From Sediminibacterium sp. UBA657 (GTDB taxonomy: Bacteria; Bacteroidota; Bacteroidia; Chitinophagales; Chitinophagaceae): a stretch of 64,000 nt of DNA. The translations under genes and the position numbers were made by a program. The stretch lies in the NCBI GenBank assembly GCA_002299885.1, contig DBOB01000016.1, positions 47,797-111,796 of the forward strand, written 5' to 3'. Below the pieces are notes generated by a model. That model was not told the origin of the DNA. It did no database searches and was given only the letters and a program-made list of their open reading frames with translations. The first letter of the stretch is position 1; each line of letters begins with the position of its first letter. This document shows positions 1 to 8,325 of this stretch, piece after piece.

Positions 1-1111
1 TGCCTTGGCAAATATCTTATTTGCAAGTGGTCTCTTATTAATGTTGGCCACCTTTGTGATCGGAAAAGAAATCAATGGATCCAAAAGTTGGATACCCATT
101 GCAGGTGGATTTAATTTACAACCAGCCGAATTGTGTAAAATTTTTACCGCACTTGCTTTAGCTAAATTTATCTCTAGACCAGAAACCGATTTTACAAAAA
201 TTCAATCTCATTTAATAGCTGGGGCCATGATTGCTATGCCAGCAATACTATCCATTGGTCAACATGAACTAGGTTTAGCTTTAGTATATAGTGCATTTAT
301 TTTTGCCATGTACAGAGAAGGCTTGCCACCATTTATACTCATTATTTTATTGTCCTTTGCAATACTTGTGATAGCAACCTTATTAGTAGAACCAACGCTA
401 TTAGCAATCATTTTATCTGTGATTGCAGGACTCATTTTATTGTATTTAGGCAAACGTTTAAAACGCAATAAACAACTCATTATAATTATTATAGGTATTT
501 GGATGGTTTGTGTTGGCACAGTTCGTTTTGCAGTACCCTATATTTTTAATAATGTTTTAGAATGCTATCAAACAACAAGAATTTATAGCATGGTTGGAAA
601 AGAGTACGATTGTGGTTTGAATCAAAAAGCAGCAGCTAGTTTTGTTGAAAGTGGGAAAAAAAGTAGAAAGCCAGATGACTACAATGTGAAGCAAAGTAAA
701 ATCGCCATTGGCTCTGGTGGATTTTGGGGAAGGGGATTTTTAAAAGGAACACAAACCAGGGGCAAATATGTACCTGAGCAAAATACAGATTTTATTTTCA
801 CATCTATTGGAGAAGCTTTTGGATTTGTAGGCACATTTACCTTTTTAGGATTGTATTTGTTTTTCTTATTTAGATTAATCCGTATCGCTGAGCGACAAAG
901 AAGTACTTTTTCTAGAGTCTATGCTTATAGCGTTGTGGGGATTTTCTTTTTTCATATTGCAGTCAATATCAGCATGACCATTGGTTTGTTCCCAGTAGTG
1001 GGTATCCCATTGCCGTTGATCAGTTATGGCGGATCCTCTTTACTTACATTTACTGCTTTGGTATTTATTTTACTAAGATTAGACGCAGATAGACAAATGG
1101 TACTTCGATAA
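1..1111 (+). CDS. rodA: RodA/FtsW-family peptidoglycan glycosyltransferase (5' end outside window)
   Basis: Multi-pass SEDS glycosyltransferase that polymerises lipid II into glycan strands in the inner membrane. The reading frame is open to the first base, and the first recognisable family block (GSKSWIPIAG...LQPAELCKI) lies near the start, so roughly the first two membrane helices are missing. Visible hallmarks are NTDFIFTSIGEAFGFVG near residue 257 and the C-terminal SYGGSSLLTF block. The loop before NTDFIF is long and hydrophilic. RodA is preferred over FtsW because of this block pattern and the short C-terminus, but FtsW cannot be excluded without the upstream genes. A TTG near base 5 is not a credible start. 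The downstream hydrolase follows at once with its own promoter. Confidence 0.85.
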   Translation, partial: ALANILFASGLLLMLATFVIGKEINGSKSWIPIAGGFNLQPAELCKIFTALALAKFISRPETDFTKIQSHLIAGAMIAMPAILSIGQHELGLALVYSAFIFAMYREGLPPFILIILLSFAILVIATLLVEPTLLAIILSVIAGLILLYLGKRLKRNKQLIIIIIGIWMVCVGTVRFAVPYIFNNVLECYQTTRIYSMVGKEYDCGLNQKAAASFVESGKKSRKPDDYNVKQSKIAIGSGGFWGRGFLKGTQTRGKYVPEQNTDFIFTSIGEAFGFVGTFTFLGLYLFFLFRLIRIAERQRSTFSRVYAYSVVGIFFFHIAVNISMTIGLFPVVGIPLPLISYGGSSLLTFTALVFILLRLDADRQMVLR

Positions 1112-1114
1112 TTG

Positions 1115-1122
1115 TATTTTTG
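1115..1122 (+). promoter_or_regulatory. Bacteroidota -7 element (TATTTTTG) for the metallo-hydrolase
   Basis: TATTTTTG matches TAnnTTTG, the -7 consensus of the Bacteroidota housekeeping sigma factor. It lies 3 nt after the rodA stop and only 4 nt before the ATG at 1127, so transcription would begin at or next to the start codon (leaderless mRNA). Confidence 0.6.
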
Positions 1123-1126
1123 CAAC

Positions 1127-1879
1127 ATGCGTATTCATCCATTATCAGAAGGCAGTTTTAGTATTGATCAAACCAAGGTATTTGTTCCATTTGATACCCA
1201 AAGAGAACAAATACAAGACCGTCCCAAAGGAAGCATTCTTGTAGAAATTCAGCCATTCGTAGTCATTACGGAAAAGGATATCATTTTATTGGATACAGGC
1301 TTGGGGTATATGAACGCACAAGGTGTATTGCAAATTCACGAAAATTTAATGGCCATTGGAATCAATCCAAGTTCAGTGACAAAAGTATTTATGAGTCACT
1401 TACATAAGGACCACGCAGGTGGAATGAGTTATGTTGATGTGGTATCTAAAGAACGTTATGTAAGTTTCCCTTACGCCACTTACTACGTTCAAAAAAGAGA
1501 ATTCGATTTGGCCTTGACCAATCCAACCGCCTCTTATATTAAAGAACAATTTGAATTCTTAGAAGATTTTTCAAAAGTAGTTTGGCTAACCGATGACCAA
1601 GGTATCATTGATGATAGTATTCATTATTTGCTCACAGGTGGACATTGTCCTTACCATCAAGTGGCCTGGATTAAAGAGGACGGGGAGCAGTTTTTCTTTG
1701 GTGCAGATGTAGCGCCTCAATTACAACAACTTAAATCAAAGTTTGTTGCCAAATATGATATGGATGGAAAATTAGCCATGGAATGGAGACAAAAATGGTG
1801 GGAACAAGGACAAGAGGAAGGATGGCAATTTGCATTTTACCATGACATCAAACATCCATTGCTCAAAGCAAGCAAGTAG
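1127..1879 (+). CDS. MBL-fold metallo-hydrolase
   Basis: Cytoplasmic metallo-beta-lactamase-fold hydrolase of about 250 residues. The zinc-binding HxHxDH motif is visible as SHLHKDHAGG near residue 90, followed by a later metal-ligand histidine in LTGGHCPYHQ (about residue 170) and an aspartate in FFGADVAP (about residue 191). No signal peptide is seen. An in-frame TTG at 1112 exists upstream, but it abuts the -7 promoter element at 1115-1122, so the ATG at 1127 is chosen. The substrate is unknown: the family includes lactonases, glyoxalase II-like enzymes and phosphodiesterases, and nothing here separates them. Confidence 0.85.
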   Translation: MRIHPLSEGSFSIDQTKVFVPFDTQREQIQDRPKGSILVEIQPFVVITEKDIILLDTGLGYMNAQGVLQIHENLMAIGINPSSVTKVFMSHLHKDHAGGMSYVDVVSKERYVSFPYATYYVQKREFDLALTNPTASYIKEQFEFLEDFSKVVWLTDDQGIIDDSIHYLLTGGHCPYHQVAWIKEDGEQFFFGADVAPQLQQLKSKFVAKYDMDGKLAMEWRQKWWEQGQEEGWQFAFYHDIKHPLLKASK

Positions 1880-1894
1880 GTTGAATTAGTATAC

Positions 1895-2497
1895 TTAAAT
1901 AGCGCCCTGGTCTTTCCATTGCCATAAATGCAAACAGGCATAACTGCTATAGGGTGAATACTTGCTTGAAATAGCCAACATCTTGGTATGCAATTCCTTC
2001 TTAGTCTCATATTTTATTTTGTACAAACGGATCATGGCTTGTTGAATACCTAAGTCATCCACGGCAAAGACATCTTCTTGACCCAGACTAAATAACATCA
2101 ACATTTGGACGGTCCATTTACCAACTCCTTTAATCTGCGTTAACAAATCAATGATGGCATCTGGCTTCATAGCATACAATTGCTTATCGGTGATCTTATT
2201 TGCAATAAAAAATTCAGCTACATTTTGGATATAATGCACTTTAGATTGACTCAATCCTATAGATCTAAGTTGGTCATTTGTACAATTTAATACCTGTTCG
2301 CAACTAGGCTCTTTGCCCTCAAATAAAGCTAAAAAACGACTAAATATGATAGCTGCCACTTTTGTACTCAATTGCTGGCTAATGATACTTGCCATCAAAC
2401 GAACAGGGGTGTTTTTCCTTTTTTTGATTGTATGATTCGCCTGATTTAATAAAGGCCCGAGTTTTTTATCTTTAATTAAATGTAGTTGGTACTCCAT
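1895..2497 (-). CDS. DNA-3-methyladenine glycosylase II (AlkA/HhH-GPD family)
   Basis: Base-excision repair glycosylase that removes alkylated bases. The 200-residue protein matches the compact HhH-GPD core: a helix-hairpin-helix with IKGVGKWTVQM (about residues 127-137) and the catalytic aspartate in FAVDDLGIQ (about residues 149-157). There are no C-terminal Fe-S cysteines of the EndoIII/MutY type, which points to the AlkA branch. It lacks the N-terminal AlkA domain and the Ada fusion of E. coli, a common short form. It converges on the metallo-hydrolase with 15 nt between the genes. Its start is ATG; upstream lies the promoter region of the divergent NTF2-like gene. Confidence 0.88.
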   Translation of the reverse strand: MEYQLHLIKDKKLGPLLNQANHTIKKRKNTPVRLMASIISQQLSTKVAAIIFSRFLALFEGKEPSCEQVLNCTNDQLRSIGLSQSKVHYIQNVAEFFIANKITDKQLYAMKPDAIIDLLTQIKGVGKWTVQMLMLFSLGQEDVFAVDDLGIQQAMIRLYKIKYETKKELHTKMLAISSKYSPYSSYACLHLWQWKDQGAI

Positions 2498-2531
2498 TGA
2501 TGCAAATTAAGCTGAAATACTTATTTTGAGT

Positions 2532-2539
2532 TAAGTTTG
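2532..2539 (+). promoter_or_regulatory. Bacteroidota -7 element (TAAGTTTG)
   Basis: Perfect TAnnTTTG match, 20 nt before the ATG of the small secreted NTF2-like protein at 2560. No clear -33 TTTG is seen at the ideal distance. Confidence 0.5.
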
Positions 2540-2559
2540 ATCCAACAAAACATAAAATC

Positions 2560-2985
2560 ATGGGAAAGAAAATACTTTTTTTGTTACTTGTGTTCATTTC
2601 ACAAAATGCATTTACACAAAACAATGACAAAGAAGCAATTTTAAAGTTATTAGCTGCACAAGTAGAATTTTGGAATAAAGGTGATGTTAACCAATTCATG
2701 CATGGCTATTGGGAAAACGATAGTTTAATGTTTGTGGGTAAAGATGGCGTGACATACGGATACAATAAAACCTTAGCGAACTATAAAAAGAATTACCCTG
2801 ATAAAGCCTATATGGGTACATTAAAATTTACACTGATTTCTGTAGAACCCCTCAATAAAGAATATTTTAGTGTCATTGGAAAATGGGAGCTTACCAGATC
2901 TGTAGGAAATGTGGGTGGGCACTATACCTTATTGCTAAAAAAAATAAATGGGCAATGGAAGATTATTTTAGACCATAGTAGCTAG
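2560..2985 (+). CDS. Secreted NTF2-like (SnoaL/DUF4440-type) protein
   Basis: A 141-residue protein with an N-terminal signal peptide (MGKKILFLLLVF...AFTQ, cleaved near residue 20), so it should be periplasmic or exported. The mature part has the cone-like NTF2 fold signature: an N-terminal helix with AAQVEFWNKGD, then YWENDSLMFVGKDGVTYGY, and a C-terminal strand ending GQWKIILDHSS. The DUF4440/SnoaL group includes small-molecule binding proteins and isomerases; no catalytic residues can be assigned. It stands alone, converging on the next gene across a small inverted repeat at its stop codon. Confidence 0.75.
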   Translation: MGKKILFLLLVFISQNAFTQNNDKEAILKLLAAQVEFWNKGDVNQFMHGYWENDSLMFVGKDGVTYGYNKTLANYKKNYPDKAYMGTLKFTLISVEPLNKEYFSVIGKWELTRSVGNVGGHYTLLLKKINGQWKIILDHSS

Positions 2986-2993
2986 AAGCTACT
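2977..2993. terminator. Small stem-loop between convergent genes
   Basis: AGTAGCT-AGA-AGCTACT is a perfect 7-bp inverted repeat spanning the stop of the NTF2-like gene and reaching the stop of the convergent small membrane protein. It has no strong U-tract, so it is only a weak terminator candidate. Confidence 0.35.
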
Positions 2994-3223
2994 TAATGCG
3001 AAAAATCAATTGGGTCTTTCCAAGTTTTATAGAGTAAATAGAAGTACCCTGCTGAACTAAGTATTAAGAAAAAATAATACAAATAATTAAACCATTGCCA
3101 GTCTGCTTCTACAAAAGCATAGCCTAACATGATTCCTAATGTGGAATTGAGTCCCATCCATACCAGCGTAAAGCCAATGGTTCTGGAAATTCTATTTAAA
3201 TAGGCCAATACTTCTGGATCCAT
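2993..3223 (-). CDS. Small two-helix membrane protein, function unknown
   Basis: A 76-residue protein with two predicted membrane segments (about residues 15-37 and 44-65) and a short charged C-terminus. It is not a recognised family to me; the layout resembles small conserved Bacteroidota membrane proteins. Its ATG shares one base with the stop of the upstream M23 peptidase gene (TAATG), which implies translational coupling and a shared envelope role. Confidence 0.65.
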   Translation of the reverse strand: MDPEVLAYLNRISRTIGFTLVWMGLNSTLGIMLGYAFVEADWQWFNYLYYFFLILSSAGYFYLLYKTWKDPIDFSH

Positions 3224-4194
3224 TAGTCTAAGCTTTGTTTATTTGCTGCTGCTTCTTTTAATAATCGATCAAATTGCGCAGGGGTTAAATCATTATAGAA
3301 ATAATAGACAGGGTCTACTTTAGTACCTCTCTTAATTACTTCATAATGCAAATGCGGTCCAGTACTCTTGCCTGTACTTCCAACATATCCAATCACTTCT
3401 CCCCTTTTTATAGACTGTCCCACCCTTGCTATAACACGAACCATATGTGCATATAAAGTTTGAAAACCAAAGCCATGGTTGATGACTACTTTATTTCCAT
3501 AGCCATCCGTATTGAATCCAGCTATTTGCACCTCGCCATCAGCAGTCGCATAAATTGGAGTCCCAGTTGGAGCAGAGAAATCTAATCCTGCATGTAATCT
3601 TGAGTCTTTATAAAGTGGATCTATTCTATAACCAAATCCTGATGCAACACGTTTCAAATTTTTATTACTCACCGGCTGAATGGCTGGTATGGCTCTTAAT
3701 AATTTTTCTTTGTTCTTAACCATCGCAGTAATTTCAGTAAAGGATTGGACTTGAAAAGACATCCTTAAACTTAAATTATTCAATTGGTTACGCATGTTTT
3801 CAATCAAGGCTGTATTGGATAAACTTTGAATCAGTCTAATTTCATTTTTTGCCAACATTTCTTTTACCCTAGCACTATCTGGAATAGGCGTTGCTTCAAA
3901 AATTGAACGATATACGTCATTGTCTCTTTGTTCTAATTCCACCATTTGCAATTCCAATTGCTTCATACGTTCTTGCAAAACGGCATAGCTCTCTTTATAT
4001 GCAGTATTTTGTTGTCTTAATAACCTTTCTTTTGGAGAGTCGATAAACTTAAATAAAATAGCTACAAAAAGGACACCCACTGCAAGTGACGCAATGACAA
4101 AACCAATGGTTTGCAAAAGCCTTACTTTAAGGGGCACTTCGATTTTTTCGAACCTTAGCGTATGGGTGTTAAAGAAATATTTTATTTTCTTCAT
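3223..4194 (-). CDS. Membrane-anchored M23 family peptidase with coiled coil
   Basis: Peptidoglycan DD-endopeptidase family (LytM/M23). There is a short cytoplasmic N-terminus, one membrane anchor at about residues 28-50, a coiled coil at about residues 60-165, and a C-terminal M23 domain with the zinc-binding motifs HAGLDFSAPTGTPI (H...D, about residue 202) and GPHLHYEV (HxH, about residue 281), plus the conserved YAHM block. All zinc ligands appear intact, so it is probably an active hydrolase or an elongation-related factor. It is transcribed from a -7 element at 4271-4278, divergently from alaS, and is translationally coupled to the small membrane protein downstream. Confidence 0.9.
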   Translation of the reverse strand: MKKIKYFFNTHTLRFEKIEVPLKVRLLQTIGFVIASLAVGVLFVAILFKFIDSPKERLLRQQNTAYKESYAVLQERMKQLELQMVELEQRDNDVYRSIFEATPIPDSARVKEMLAKNEIRLIQSLSNTALIENMRNQLNNLSLRMSFQVQSFTEITAMVKNKEKLLRAIPAIQPVSNKNLKRVASGFGYRIDPLYKDSRLHAGLDFSAPTGTPIYATADGEVQIAGFNTDGYGNKVVINHGFGFQTLYAHMVRVIARVGQSIKRGEVIGYVGSTGKSTGPHLHYEVIKRGTKVDPVYYFYNDLTPAQFDRLLKEAAANKQSLD

Positions 4195-4270
4195 GAAGCG
4201 TGATTATTTGCCTTCTAAAGTCTCAAAAAAAGGCTCAAATGCTTACCTTTGGGGACGATTAGAAACGCTA

Positions 4271-4278
4271 CAAAGATA
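4271..4278 (-). promoter_or_regulatory. Bacteroidota -7 element for the M23 operon
   Basis: On the minus strand this reads TATCTTTG (TAnnTTTG). A TTTG lies about 16 nt further upstream (4295-4298). The ATG of the M23 gene is 76 nt downstream, in the intergenic region shared with alaS. Confidence 0.5.
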
Positions 4279-4315
4279 GCTTTTTAATTTAGCTCAAAGC
4301 TTAAAAAAACGTCCC

Positions 4316-7009
4316 ATGATGAAGAGTTCAGAAATTAGACAACAGTTTTTAGATTTTTTTGAATCTAAAGGACATGTGATTGTCCCGTCGGCACCTATCG
4401 TTGTAAAAAACGACCCAACATTATTGTTTACCAATTCGGGCATGAACCAATTCAAGGATTATTTTTTAGGCAACCTGAAACCAAAGTATCCTAAAGTTGC
4501 AGATACACAAAAATGTTTAAGGGTGAGTGGCAAACACAATGATTTAGAGGAAGTAGGTGTAGATACCTACCACCATACTATGTTTGAAATGTTGGGAAAC
4601 TGGAGTTTTGGAGATTATTTTAAAGCAGAAGCTATTGCATGGAGCTGGGAATTATTAACCAAGGTATATAAGCTGGACCCAAATAAATTATATGTATCCG
4701 TATTCGAAGGGGACGCGTCAGAAAACCTACCTCCTTCAACTGTGGCCTTAGAAGAATGGAAGAAATGGGTTACAGAGGACAAAATAATTTACGGTAATAA
4801 AAAAGATAATTTCTGGGAAATGGGCGATACTGGACCTTGTGGCCCATGTAGTGAGATCCATATTGATATGCGCTCCGATGCAGAAATCGCATTGGTTCCA
4901 GGACGTGAATTGGTGAATAAAGACCACCCTCAAGTGATTGAAATTTGGAACAATGTGTTCATGCAATACAATCGTAAAAAAGATGGTAGTCTAGAACCCT
5001 TGCCCAATAAACATGTAGACACTGGAATGGGTTTTGAAAGATTGGTGCGTGCAATACAAAATAAAAAAAGCAATTACGATACAGATGTATTTACTGGAAC
5101 GATTGATGCAGTTGCTACCATCACCGGTAAGTCCTATGATTTTGGCGATAGCAAAGAAGCAGTTGCATTTCGTGTAATAGCAGATCATATACGTGCCATT
5201 GCATTTGCAATTGCCGATGGTCAATTGCCGTCCAACACTGGTGCAGGTTATGTGATACGAAGAATTTTAAGGAGAGCTGTGCGTTACTATTATTCATATT
5301 TGGATTATAAGCGTCCATTGTTGTTTCAGTTAATGCCCTTATTAGCAAAACAATTTGAGCATGTGTTCCCAGAATTAAATCAACAATTAGAATTTGTAAC
5401 CAAAGTAATTAAAGAGGAAGAAGAAGGCTTTTTGAGAACCTTAGAAAAAGGATTAAAGCGCATGGATGACATCATTCATACGCAAGCTAAAAATAGTGTG
5501 GTGGAAGGTCAATTGGTTTTTGAATTATTTGACACTTTCGGATTCCCCGTTGACTTAACAAGATTGATTGCAAGCGAGAATGAACTTTCAATTGATGAAG
5601 CAGGGTTCGAACAAGAGATGCAACAACAAAAAGATAGAAGTAGAGCTGCTACAGCAATTGATACAGGCGACTGGATGCAAGTTGGCGAAGATGTAGTTAC
5701 CTCCTTTATTGGTTACACATCAACAGAAGCAACTACTCCAATTGTTAAGTACAGAAGTGTGAAGGCAAAAGGTAAGGAAGCATACCAGTGGGTACTAGCA
5801 ACCACACCATTTTATGCCGAAAGTGGTGGTCAGGTGGGTGACAAGGGACAACTTGTATTTGAGGATGGCACTGTGCTTTCAGTAACGGATACTAAAAAAG
5901 AAAATAATTTATTCATTCACTTTACAGACAGTTTGCCAAAAAATATTGGTAGTTCTGTAAAAGCAAAAGTAGATCACACTTTAAGAACCCATACCACTCA
6001 ACACCATTCTGCAACACACTTGTTGCATGCTGCATTAAGAACAGTATTGGGAAAGCATGTTGCTCAAAAAGGAAGTTTGGTGCATGCAGAACAATTACGT
6101 TTTGACTTTTCTCATTTTGCAAAAATGACCAATGAGGAAATTGAGGCAGTGACAAAATTGGTGAATGAAAAAGTAAAAGAAAATGTACCTGTGGTGATTA
6201 AAGAAATGACTAAAGACGAGGCTATTGCACTTGGAGCAATGGCTTTATTTGGTGAGAAATATGGTGACAGGGTTCGTGTAGTGGTGATGGACCCAAATTA
6301 CTCCATTGAATTATGCGGTGGAACACATGTGGGCACAACCGGCGAAATAGGTCATTTTGTGATTAAAGCAGAATCCTCTGTAGCAGCAGGTGTAAGAAGA
6401 ATTGAAGCAGTTGTAGGACATGCAGCAGAAGCATATCAAGCAGAAGCAAAAGATAAATTAAAAAAACAAGTTGCTCAATTGGAAGAAGCAAATGCAGTAA
6501 TTGCAGCAAGCCTTGATAAAAAAGAAACAAGTATAGATACTAGTGCCTATACAATGGATCAACTATCTAACTATATAGTTGAGTTACAAAATCAACAAAA
6601 GGAACTCAAAAAAGCATTAGAGAGTAAAGAAGCTATCCTTGTGAACGAATTAGTGGAAGCACAACAAAATAGTTTCGAAATAATCAATGGTGTTCAATAC
6701 CTTGGACTTAAAGTGCAGTTAAGTCAGATGGATCAATATAAAAAAGCTGCTCAATTATTGACTCAAACAAAGACGGGCGAGGTGATGGTCTTACTAGTTG
6801 GTGCAGAAAGCGAAAAAGCTTTTGCAGCAATATCCATGAGTGAAGCCTTGGTTGCAACCAAAAAATGGGAAGCGCCACAATTGATCAAAACCCATATTGC
6901 AGCTTTGATTAAAGGCGGTGGCGGTGGTCAAAAAACTTTAGCTGCGGCTGGGGGTCAGGATGCGAGTCAATTAGACCAAGTACTTGCAACTATTAAATCG
7001 CTTTTATAA
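4316..7009 (+). CDS. alaS: Alanine--tRNA ligase
   Basis: Charges tRNA-Ala and edits mischarged Ser/Gly. At 897 residues it is full length. The class II catalytic domain opens the protein (RQQFLDFFESKGH, then TNSGMNQFKDYF). The editing domain zinc ligands HxxxH are seen in HHSATHLLH (about residue 563), with the partner cysteine and histidine in CGGTHVG (about residue 667). The C-terminal DHHA1 domain with the glycine-rich KGGGGGQ block is intact. Two ATGs occur in tandem at 4316 and 4319; either could be used. No Shine-Dalgarno is evident. It is probably monocistronic, with the TlpA-like gene 48 nt downstream. Confidence 0.98.
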   Translation: MMKSSEIRQQFLDFFESKGHVIVPSAPIVVKNDPTLLFTNSGMNQFKDYFLGNLKPKYPKVADTQKCLRVSGKHNDLEEVGVDTYHHTMFEMLGNWSFGDYFKAEAIAWSWELLTKVYKLDPNKLYVSVFEGDASENLPPSTVALEEWKKWVTEDKIIYGNKKDNFWEMGDTGPCGPCSEIHIDMRSDAEIALVPGRELVNKDHPQVIEIWNNVFMQYNRKKDGSLEPLPNKHVDTGMGFERLVRAIQNKKSNYDTDVFTGTIDAVATITGKSYDFGDSKEAVAFRVIADHIRAIAFAIADGQLPSNTGAGYVIRRILRRAVRYYYSYLDYKRPLLFQLMPLLAKQFEHVFPELNQQLEFVTKVIKEEEEGFLRTLEKGLKRMDDIIHTQAKNSVVEGQLVFELFDTFGFPVDLTRLIASENELSIDEAGFEQEMQQQKDRSRAATAIDTGDWMQVGEDVVTSFIGYTSTEATTPIVKYRSVKAKGKEAYQWVLATTPFYAESGGQVGDKGQLVFEDGTVLSVTDTKKENNLFIHFTDSLPKNIGSSVKAKVDHTLRTHTTQHHSATHLLHAALRTVLGKHVAQKGSLVHAEQLRFDFSHFAKMTNEEIEAVTKLVNEKVKENVPVVIKEMTKDEAIALGAMALFGEKYGDRVRVVVMDPNYSIELCGGTHVGTTGEIGHFVIKAESSVAAGVRRIEAVVGHAAEAYQAEAKDKLKKQVAQLEEANAVIAASLDKKETSIDTSAYTMDQLSNYIVELQNQQKELKKALESKEAILVNELVEAQQNSFEIINGVQYLGLKVQLSQMDQYKKAAQLLTQTKTGEVMVLLVGAESEKAFAAISMSEALVATKKWEAPQLIKTHIAALIKGGGGGQKTLAAAGGQDASQLDQVLATIKSLL

Positions 7010-7057
7010 AAGTCGAAATTTAAAGAAGCCCTATTGTCAAAATAGAAAAATTATTTT

Positions 7058-8197
7058 ATGATAAAAAAATTGAGCATCGTAATTGTTGGAATTTTATTTT
7101 TTATACTCCCTGGATGTAAAGATAAAAACCAAGACGCCCGTTATAGCGTATCTGGAACCATCAAGAATGCAGCTAACAAACCGTTGCTATTACAAGAAAT
7201 TCCATATGGTGGAAAGCCAATTATTACATTGGATTCTATCACACTTGATGCCAATGGAAAATATAATTTTGAATTCATTGCAAAACAGGAAGGCATTTAC
7301 CGTCTAAGTAGCGGGGAAGAATTAGATATTAGCTTTATCAATGATGAGGAGCAAATACAGATCAATGCCGATGCCACTAATTTCGCAAGCTATACAGTTA
7401 AAGGTTCCCCACATAGTGCAGCTATGATTGAATACATGAAATCCTACAGGTCTAAAGATTCCTCTTTATTTGCAACACTTTATGCTCTAGATAATTTGCA
7501 ACAAAGCAATGGCAAAGACAGTACTATTTTTTATTTACAACAACAGAAAGAAAAAAAGATCAAAGCACTCAATGACCATGTTGAAAATACCATCAATAGT
7601 TCAAATAGCCCTGCGCTCATTTATTTTGCATTAGGTATGGCTTTAAGATCGATGGAAATTAATAAGGTACTTGCGATGGCCAAAGGAGTTGCGGAAAAAA
7701 CAAAAGCTGAACCCTTACTTGAATTTGTAACAATTTTAAGTGGGCAAGTGCAGGAGTCAGCTAGTCCAGCAACTGCCATCACGGTTGGTGCGATGGCACC
7801 TGAGATTGCATTACAAGATCCTGCAGGAAAAATCATCACATTAAGCAGCTTAAAAGGTAAATATGTTTTGGTTGACTTTTGGGCAAGCTGGTGTGGCCCT
7901 TGTAGAAGGGAAAATCCAAATGTCGTTGCTGCCTATGAGCAATTCAAACTTAAGAATTTTACTATACTTGGTGTCTCATTAGATGATGATAAAGAAGATT
8001 GGCTTGAAGCTATCCAACAAGACAAATTAAATTGGTTACAAATAAGTGACTTAAAAAAATGGGAAAGTACTGTTGTGAGCACATACCAAATTCAGGGCAT
8101 TCCATTTAATGTACTTTTAGACCCAACAGGAAAAATTATTGCAACAGACCTAAGAGGTAGCGCTTTACAAAATACATTAAAACAATTGCTTCCTTAG
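7058..8197 (+). CDS. TlpA-like thioredoxin-fold lipoprotein with DUF4369 domain
   Basis: A 379-residue periplasmic thiol-disulfide oxidoreductase typical of Bacteroidota. An N-terminal lipoprotein signal ends at ILPGC (Cys20). The region up to about residue 110 (YSVSGTIKN..., then LDANGKYNFEF) is the DUF4369 beta-sandwich. After a helical linker, the C-terminal AhpC/TSA-thioredoxin domain carries the redox motif WCGPC (ASWCGPCRREN, about residue 278) and the cis-proline region IQGIPFNVLLDP. Likely role: reduction of periplasmic disulfides, for example in cytochrome maturation; the partner is unknown. It is followed by a strong stem-loop terminator. Confidence 0.9.
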   Translation: MIKKLSIVIVGILFFILPGCKDKNQDARYSVSGTIKNAANKPLLLQEIPYGGKPIITLDSITLDANGKYNFEFIAKQEGIYRLSSGEELDISFINDEEQIQINADATNFASYTVKGSPHSAAMIEYMKSYRSKDSSLFATLYALDNLQQSNGKDSTIFYLQQQKEKKIKALNDHVENTINSSNSPALIYFALGMALRSMEINKVLAMAKGVAEKTKAEPLLEFVTILSGQVQESASPATAITVGAMAPEIALQDPAGKIITLSSLKGKYVLVDFWASWCGPCRRENPNVVAAYEQFKLKNFTILGVSLDDDKEDWLEAIQQDKLNWLQISDLKKWESTVVSTYQIQGIPFNVLLDPTGKIIATDLRGSALQNTLKQLLP

Positions 8198-8250
8198 TTT
8201 ATCAAAAATGAATTGAATTGCACTTTAAGTGAATTAGATCTTTAGTCAAT

Positions 8251-8286
8251 AAAAATAGCGCTTCAAGTATGAGGCGCTATTTTTTT
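8251..8286. terminator. Intrinsic terminator, bidirectional
   Basis: AAAAATAGCGC pairs perfectly with GCGCTATTTTT across a 12-nt loop, followed by a T-run. It lies between the convergent TlpA-like and RND genes, with A and T runs on both sides, so it can serve both strands. Confidence 0.85.
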
Positions 8287-8325
8287 ATTCATCCCTTTAA
8301 TTATTATCGATAAAAATTATCAAAA

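Noticed and set aside
511..535. TTGGCAC...TTTGC resembling a sigma-54 -24/-12 promoter
   Set aside because: The GG-to-GC spacing is 13 nt instead of 10, and it lies inside rodA.
5600..5612. GGTTCGAAC, resembling a tRNA T-loop
   Set aside because: It lies in the alaS coding frame, with no acceptor stem around it.
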